Shown here: positions 59,359-64,000 of the stretch, in pieces
Position numbering within the stretch: position 1 is the first letter of the stretch
How the letters are laid out: every line of letters starts with the position of its first letter
Source: Roseomonas fluvialis
GTDB lineage: Bacteria > Pseudomonadota > Alphaproteobacteria > Acetobacterales > Acetobacteraceae
Direction of reading: 5' to 3'
Assembly (NCBI RefSeq): GCF_022846615.1
Contig: NZ_AP025637.1
Location: forward strand, 682,001-746,000
DNA: 64,000 nt
The notes under the pieces: generated by a model
Seen by the model: only the letters and a program-made list of their open reading frames with translations
Database searches by the model: none
Told to the model about the DNA's origin: nothing
Position numbers and translations under genes: made by a program

Positions 59359-60038
59359 TACGCCCAAGCCGGCCCGCGATCCACCTGGATGACGCGGCTG
59401 ACGAAGATGCCCGGCGTGTGCACGTTCTCCGGGACGATCTCACCCAATTCTCGGATATGCGAGACCTGCGCGATCGTGAGGTCCGCCGCCATCGCCATCA
59501 CCGGGTTGAAGTTCCGCCCGCTCGCGCGATAGGTCAGGTTGCCCCAGCGGTCGCCCTCCCAGCCTTCCACCAGCGCCACGTCGCCGCGCAGCGCGTGCTC
59601 CATCACATAGGTGCGACCGCCGAACTCGCGGTGCTCCTTGCCGTTCGCCAGGATGGTGCCGACCGACGTCGCGGTGAAGAAGGCCGGTACGCCCGCACCC
59701 GCCGCGCGCATGCGTTCGGCCATGGTGCCCTGCGGCACGATCTCGAGCTCGATCTTCCCGGCGCGGTACAGTTCCTCGAACACCACCGACCCGGCGGAGC
59801 GCGGGAAGGAGCAGATGATCTTGCGCACGCGACCGAGCTCCATGAGCTTCGCCAGCCCCACGCGCCCGTTACCCGCGTTGTTCGCGACGCAGACCAGGTC
59901 CTTGGCACCCTGTTCGATCAGCGCCTCGATCAACTCGTCGGGCTGGCCCACGGCGCCGAAGCCGCCGATCAGCACGGTCGATCCGTCCTTGATGCCGGCC
60001 ATGGCGTCGGCCATGGATTGTACGATCTTGTTGATCAC
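59358..60038 (-). CDS. 3-oxoacid CoA-transferase, subunit A
   Basis: 226 residues: INKIVQSMADAMAGIKDGST, the glycine-rich CoA-binding VLIGGFGAVGQPDELIEALI, DLVCVANNAGNGRVGLAKLM, GTMAERMRAAGAGVPAFFT and the GDVALVEGWEGDRWGNLTYR block. It is the alpha subunit (ScoA/AtoD/PcaI type). With the beta subunit, two acyl-CoA dehydrogenases and an enoyl-CoA hydratase downstream, it probably activates an imported acid to its CoA ester or uses a 3-oxoacid product. It is the first gene of the cluster. Confidence 0.92.
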   Translation of the reverse strand: MINKIVQSMADAMAGIKDGSTVLIGGFGAVGQPDELIEALIEQGAKDLVCVANNAGNGRVGLAKLMELGRVRKIICSFPRSAGSVVFEELYRAGKIELEIVPQGTMAERMRAAGAGVPAFFTATSVGTILANGKEHREFGGRTYVMEHALRGDVALVEGWEGDRWGNLTYRASGRNFNPVMAMAADLTIAQVSHIRELGEIVPENVHTPGIFVSRVIQVDRGPAWA

Positions 60039-60139
60039 GCCCGCGTCCCTCCGCTGGACAGCTTCGGGCTGTCCTCTCAGTCTTGGTCCCGCATGTGCTT
60101 CGCACGGCGCTTCGCCGATTTCCAGAGGACCCGCCCGCG

Positions 60140-60967
60140 GTGTCGATCCCGACCAAGCCGACCCCGCCTGCCCCTCGGGATCGGATCGACCTGGCGGCGA
60201 GCGGCGCGACCATGTTTCTGCTGGCCGGCGACAACCGTGCGCAGGCGCTGCGCCGCGCGCGCGGCGTGACCCAGCCGCGCATCCTGCGCCTGTGGATGGG
60301 GTTGATCGATCGCTTCTCGCCGGACCTGATCCTCGACATTGGCGCCAACCACGGGGAGATGAGCCTGCCCCTGCGCATCGCCGCCGGCTGCAGGATCGTG
60401 CTGGCGGAACCCAACCCGGCGCTCGCGCGGGTGCTGGCCCGTTCCGTCGCGAGCCATCCCGACGCCGACCGCTTCGCCATCCGGGAGGCAGCGGTGTCCG
60501 ATCATCGCGGCCGGCTGCCTCTGCACCTCGACGAAAAGTGGTCTGGCACCTCGTCGCTCGATTTCCGCGCGTCCGACGCAGGCTACAAGGGCCCGGGGGC
60601 GCAGTCCCACGCCGAGATCGAGGTCGAGGTCACCACCCTCGACACCCTCATGGCCGAGGCGCGGCCCGAACCGCGCCTGGTTGCGATCAAGGTCGATGTC
60701 GAGGGCCACGAGGAACGCCTGGTGGCCGGTGCACAGGCGGTCCTGGCGCGGCCCTTCTTCATGGTCCTGGAATTCAACCGGGCGCATTTGCGCGCTGCAG
60801 GCACGCAGCCGATGCAGTTCCTCGGCCGGCTGCAGGCCGCCGGGCGGGTGCTCGCGATCAGCAAGGACGGCGTCGCGCCGATCGACCCCGGCGCTGCCCT
60901 GCCGGCCGGGACGACCGATCTCCTGCTGACCAACGTCGCTGCCGTGGCCGAGGGGTGCATGACCTGA
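60140..60967 (+). CDS. FkbM-family SAM-dependent methyltransferase
   Basis: 275 residues from GTG at 60140. Motif I is LILDIGANHGEMSLPL (64-79), then IVLAEPNPALARVLARS, and the FkbM hallmark VTTLDTLM...LVAIKVDVEGHEERLVAGA followed by VLEFNR. Members methylate hydroxyls of sugars and other metabolites. GTG at 60140 lies nine bases after an AGAGGA site; a TTG at 60083 would add 19 unconserved residues. A glycosyltransferase-like gene converges on it, so surface-sugar modification is possible. Confidence 0.87.
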   Translation: MSIPTKPTPPAPRDRIDLAASGATMFLLAGDNRAQALRRARGVTQPRILRLWMGLIDRFSPDLILDIGANHGEMSLPLRIAAGCRIVLAEPNPALARVLARSVASHPDADRFAIREAAVSDHRGRLPLHLDEKWSGTSSLDFRASDAGYKGPGAQSHAEIEVEVTTLDTLMAEARPEPRLVAIKVDVEGHEERLVAGAQAVLARPFFMVLEFNRAHLRAAGTQPMQFLGRLQAAGRVLAISKDGVAPIDPGAALPAGTTDLLLTNVAAVAEGCMT

Positions 60968-60987
60968 CGCACGCTACGCCGCTCGAG

Positions 60988-61001
60988 CCGATCCGGATCG
61001 G
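60988..61001. repeat. 14-bp perfect palindrome
   Basis: CCGATCCGGATCGG lies 20 bases after the FkbM stop, in the 202-base gap between convergent genes. No other structure or gene is supported in that gap. Confidence 0.4.
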
Positions 61002-61169
61002 ATGGAACCATCGGGCCGGGTGAAGACACTTGCCAACGCAAATGGCTGGCCGCGGAGTCGTGAGCCAAGGCAAGCAGAAGCGGCTCAGGCATGGCAGGCG
61101 GCACATCCGATGGCACCCCACGCCATGGCGTCGTGTGCGCAGAGGCTACCCGCGCAACCGCCGGCAGTC

Positions 61170-62432
61170 TCAGGGGCGCGCGAGCCGCCGCAGCCAGCCG
61201 GCCGCCGGCGCTTCCTCGCGCCATCCCGCGGCGACCAGGCCGCACAGCCCCGGCCCGGGCGGAACGTCGGGCGGGAGCACGACCAGCACGCTCGCCCCCG
61301 GTGCGGGCGGGACGCGCGCAACACCCCCGGTATCGCGCTGGCCCAGCAATACCAGATCGGCCGCCGGCCCGGGCGATGCCGCCGAGCGCAGGCGGTCGCC
61401 GAAGGCGCGCCGCAGCCGTCGCGCGGCGGCGTCCGGGAGGTCGGCCAGCACCACCGCCGCGGGGTTCGCGCGCAGGCACAACGCCGCGTGGATGCCTTGG
61501 CTGTCGGTCTCGTCGCGGATGCAGGCTGCCCGGCTTGCGGCGGCGCTCAGTGCCATGCGCGCGGCGGCCAGCGCAGGGCTCGGCAGCGAGAAGGCGGGGT
61601 CGGCCGGCGGGCTCGCACCCCAGGCAAGGGTGCCGTCCCCGGCCGCGGGTACCGTCAGGTCGCGCAGGATCGCAACATCCGCATGTGTCCAGGCCTCGTC
61701 GACGAATGCATCCGGCACGGGGAGGAAGGCGGGGTGCGCCGCGTCATCGCCGACGCGGCGGTTCCGTGCGCGGCGATGCGGCAGCAGGGTAAAGAGCGCG
61801 TTCGGCGCCGCCCAAGGCACCGGGATGTCGTGCGTGCGCAGTCCCGCCGACCAATAGGCCGCGTTGAAGGACAATTGGTCGCGCCGCGACCCGCGCAGGA
61901 TCATGCGCTGCCAGGCGCTGTCCGCCGCACGCACCCGCGCATCGCGCAGGTCGCGATAAACGAACAGCGTCGCCGACAGGCCGCTCTGGTCCGGGAACCC
62001 CATGGCGTCGAGCAGCCCGACGGCACGACGTATCGCGGCCGGCGTGTCGAGACCGAGTGCCTCGACGGTCCTGGCCTCGGCACGCAGGGTGGTGCGCCGG
62101 CGATGCGGCGGTGCTGCCACCACCACGCCGGGCGGCGCGACAAGCCCATCCATCGCTTCGGCATCGAGGCGGATGTCGTGCAGGCTGCCATCGACCCAGA
62201 CCGTCGCGACCTCCTCCCCGAACAGCAGGTCGGGACGGGTCTTGAGGTACTGGACGGTGCGCTTCGTGTCCTCGAAATGGTGCGGCACGACCACGTTGCG
62301 CCATCCGAGCCGTTCGATCGGCACGTCGGAGAACAGCACCCGTTCATCGACCCGGTCGGTCCCCGGATGCAAGACCGGCCCGGCGTCGTAGCCCCCGAGA
62401 TTGACGGAATACAGCACCAGCGGTGGTCTCAT
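61170..62432 (-). CDS. DUF616-like glycosyltransferase-domain protein
   Basis: 420 residues. The N-terminal 230 residues resemble the TOD1/MUCI70 (DUF616) glycosyltransferase domain: LVLYSVNLGGYDAG, FSDVPIERLGWRNVVVPHHF, RTVQYLKTRPDLLFGEEVATVWVDGSL, PHRRRTTLRAEA and LFVYRDL. The last 190 residues are another, weaker domain (AFVDEAWTHADVAILRDLTV, ACIRDETDSQG, ADLVLLGQR) that might be alpha/beta. It may act on surface glycans. The DXD-like element reads WVDGS. Confidence 0.75.
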   Translation of the reverse strand: MRPPLVLYSVNLGGYDAGPVLHPGTDRVDERVLFSDVPIERLGWRNVVVPHHFEDTKRTVQYLKTRPDLLFGEEVATVWVDGSLHDIRLDAEAMDGLVAPPGVVVAAPPHRRRTTLRAEARTVEALGLDTPAAIRRAVGLLDAMGFPDQSGLSATLFVYRDLRDARVRAADSAWQRMILRGSRRDQLSFNAAYWSAGLRTHDIPVPWAAPNALFTLLPHRRARNRRVGDDAAHPAFLPVPDAFVDEAWTHADVAILRDLTVPAAGDGTLAWGASPPADPAFSLPSPALAAARMALSAAASRAACIRDETDSQGIHAALCLRANPAAVVLADLPDAAARRLRRAFGDRLRSAASPGPAADLVLLGQRDTGGVARVPPAPGASVLVVLPPDVPPGPGLCGLVAAGWREEAPAAGWLRRLARP

Positions 62433-62505
62433 GGCGCTGCCCGCCCCGCCCCGCCGCAGCGCGCAGTGACCAGGCTGCGCGCGCGCCGACGCTGCACCAC
62501 GCGGT

Positions 62506-63321
62506 TCAGCCGCGCATCGCGGCGTTCAGTGCCGCGCCTGGTGGCACGGTCGCCAGGCGTGGCAGGTCGCCCGCCACCATGGCTGCCCCCAACTCCATCG
62601 CGTGCAGGTAGGCCGCGCGCGCGATCAGCCCGCCCGCACTCACGCGGCGCACACCGGCCGCCGCGAGGTCCGCCAGCGGCACCAGCCCGGCGCGTGGCCC
62701 GAGCAGGACATTCACCGGCTTCGGCGCGACCGCCGAGACCACGGCACGAATCGCCGCCATGTCGGGCAGGGCAGGGGCATAGAGGCAATCCGCGCCAGCT
62801 TCGGCGAAGGCCACCAGGCGGCGGATGGTGTCGTCCAGGTCCGGGCGGCCGAACAGGAAGTTCTCTGCCCGTGCGGTCAGGACGAAGGGGTGCGGCAGCG
62901 CGCGTGCCGCGACGGCCGCGGCGCGGATGCGCGCGACCGCATCGTCGAAGCCATGGATTGGCGATGCGGCGTCGCGCGTCGTGTCCTCGATGGTGCAGCC
63001 GGCGAGGCCCGCCTGCGCGGCGGCGCGCACGGTGGCGGCGCAATCCTCCGGCGCGGGGCCGAAGCCGTCCTCGAGGTCCGCCGAGACCGGCAGGTCGGTC
63101 GCCGCGATCAGCACCCGCGCATTGTCGAGCGATTCCGCCAGGCTGACCGCGTAGTCGCGCCGCCCCAAGGACCACGCGATGCCGGCGGAGGTCGTGGCGA
63201 GCGCCACCGCGCCGGAGGCCGCCAGCACGCGCGCGCTGCCGGCATCCCAGGCATTGGGCAGCGCGAAGCAGCCGCCTTCATGCAGCGCGGCGAAGCGCGC
63301 GGCGCGCTCGGCGGCTGTCAT
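62506..63321 (-). CDS. Isocitrate lyase/phosphoenolpyruvate mutase superfamily protein
   Basis: 271 residues: FAALHEGGCFALPNAWDAGSARVLAASG, LATTSAGIAWSLG, PVSADLEDGFG (metal aspartate/glutamate), GCTIEDTT and TARAENFLFGRPDLDDTIRR. This matches the small PEP-mutase/2-methylisocitrate-lyase-like group acting on C-C or C-P bonds next to a carboxylate. The KKCGH motif of true isocitrate lyase is absent. The ATG overlaps the stop of the upstream MaoC gene (ATGA), so they are coupled. Confidence 0.9.
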   Translation of the reverse strand: MTAAERAARFAALHEGGCFALPNAWDAGSARVLAASGAVALATTSAGIAWSLGRRDYAVSLAESLDNARVLIAATDLPVSADLEDGFGPAPEDCAATVRAAAQAGLAGCTIEDTTRDAASPIHGFDDAVARIRAAAVAARALPHPFVLTARAENFLFGRPDLDDTIRRLVAFAEAGADCLYAPALPDMAAIRAVVSAVAPKPVNVLLGPRAGLVPLADLAAAGVRRVSAGGLIARAAYLHAMELGAAMVAGDLPRLATVPPGAALNAAMRG

Positions 63322-64000
63322 GCCGCGAACCGGAACAGGCCGTTGCTCACAACGACCTTGTCGCGTTCCACGACGCGCGCGCGGAAGGCCGCGCCGCCAT
63401 CCTCGTGCCAGATCTCGGTGCGGATCGTCTCGCCCGGGAACACCGGCGAGGAGAAGCGCAGGTCCATCCGCCCGAAGCGTGCCGGGTCGTAGCCGCACAG
63501 CGCCTTCATCAGCCCGTGGCAGACCACGCCGAAGGTGCACAGCCCGTGCAGGATCGGCTGCTTGAAGCCGGCCTGGGCAGCGACGTCCGGGTCGATATGC
63601 AGCGGGTTGTGGTCGCCGTTCAGGCGATAGACGATCGCCTGCTCAGGCCGCGTCGCGAGATCGACCGTCAGGTCCGGCGCGCGATCTGGTTCCGGATGCG
63701 GGCGCTTGATCGGCCCCGTCGGCCCGCCGAAGCCGCCATCGCCGCGCGCGAAGGTGGTGCCTTCCAGTGTGGCGAGCTTCTCGCCAGTGCGAGCATCGGT
63801 CACCACGCGTTCGTTGTACAGCATCGCGCCCTTGCCCGGCCCGCGATCCACAATCGAGGTGATGCGTGACCGCCCGATGATCTCGCCCTCCGCCGGCAGC
63901 GGCTTGTGCAGGATGATCGACTGCTCGCCATGCAGAACCTGCGTCCAGTCCACCCCGGTGTCGGGGTTGCGGATCCAGAAGCCCGGATAGCCCAGCACCA
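63318..64000 (-). CDS. MaoC-family (R)-specific enoyl-CoA hydratase, C-terminal part (runs off the window)
   Basis: At least 226 residues are visible. The first part is a hot-dog fold with GEQSIILHKPLPAEGEI and LEGTTFARGDGGFGG. The second hot-dog fold has the hydratase-2 motif YRLNGDHNPLHIDPDVA and FKQPILHGLCTFGVV, giving the catalytic Asp and His. This two-domain form is typical of multifunctional-enzyme-type hydratase 2, which hydrates 2-enoyl-CoA to (R)-3-hydroxyacyl-CoA. The 5' end lies beyond position 64000. The (R)-product could feed polyhydroxyalkanoate synthesis. Confidence 0.88.
   Translation of the reverse strand, partial: VLGYPGFWIRNPDTGVDWTQVLHGEQSIILHKPLPAEGEIIGRSRITSIVDRGPGKGAMLYNERVVTDARTGEKLATLEGTTFARGDGGFGGPTGPIKRPHPEPDRAPDLTVDLATRPEQAIVYRLNGDHNPLHIDPDVAAQAGFKQPILHGLCTFGVVCHGLMKALCGYDPARFGRMDLRFSSPVFPGETIRTEIWHEDGGAAFRARVVERDKVVVSNGLFRFAA

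Noticed and set aside
1..64000. tRNA, rRNA, prophage, transposon or CRISPR-Cas
   Set aside because: No tRNA-like cloverleaf, integrase, transposase, phage structural protein or Cas protein was recognised on either strand.

Overview
This is a 64-kb, very GC-rich window with dense genes and strong G/C third positions. The organism is probably an alphaproteobacterium of the Acetobacteraceae (Roseomonas-like). I infer this from the many Bug-type (tripartite tricarboxylate) binding proteins, the phaR/phaA/PHA-synthase-like cluster, the small DUF805, NIPSNAP and ATC-hydrolase genes, and the amino-acid composition. No rRNA, tRNA, CRISPR array, integrase or transposase was recognised, so this looks like chromosome rather than a mobile island.

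Layout. 1-4.6 kb: the 5' end of an enoyl-CoA hydratase gene, an RTX protein followed by a truncated tandem copy in the same frame, then a Bug protein and a NIPSNAP protein. 4.6-9.5 kb: an oligopeptide-type binding protein and a GntR/FCD regulator, divergent from a tcuAB-like flavoprotein/iron-sulfur pair, with a candidate operator on the promoter. 9.5-18.4 kb: an M35-like metallopeptidase, a thiolase with a DUF35 partner, binding proteins, a CHAP lipoprotein, a methyltransferase that seems to start at ACG, and terC with a possible regulatory leader. 18.7-26 kb: tatA, methionine-salvage genes mtnB-mtnD-mtnC, corA, a racemase-like protein lacking its cysteines, a Bug protein divergent from a formamidase-like gene, and a second methyltransferase. 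26-30.4 kb: polyhydroxyalkanoate genes (thiolase, PhaC-like and PhaE-like proteins in overlapping frames, PhaR) and an XRE regulator. 30.5-43 kb: four binding proteins, a FAD oxidoreductase and a phosphonate-type ABC transporter (phnC-phnD-phnD-phnE-phnE). 43-52.5 kb: a one-direction array (ATC hydrolase, methyltransferase, two Bug proteins, a peptide-type binding protein, amidohydrolase, Bug, enolase-superfamily enzyme, DMT exporter). 52.5-60 kb: a lipoprotein, DUF805, an amidase and an acyl-CoA degradation cluster (two acyl-CoA dehydrogenases, enoyl-CoA hydratase, 3-oxoacid CoA-transferase). 60-64 kb: an FkbM methyltransferase, a DUF616-like glycosyltransferase, a PEP-mutase/isocitrate-lyase-like enzyme and a MaoC hydratase running off the edge.

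The main theme is uptake and breakdown of organic acids, amides and acyl compounds. Fifteen periplasmic binding proteins are present (seven Bug, six peptide-type, two PhnD), but only the PhnD proteins have permease genes beside them. Several Bug genes sit next to one catabolic enzyme, which may hint at substrate. The most unusual signals are in the non-coding DNA: a terminator whose 3' arm is also the ribosome-binding site of the next gene, an anti-ribosome-binding-site leader on terC, a perfect 36-nt palindrome, two 66-nt repeats between CoA-transferase genes, and dispersed two-hairpin elements. I found no convincing new defence or mobile system.
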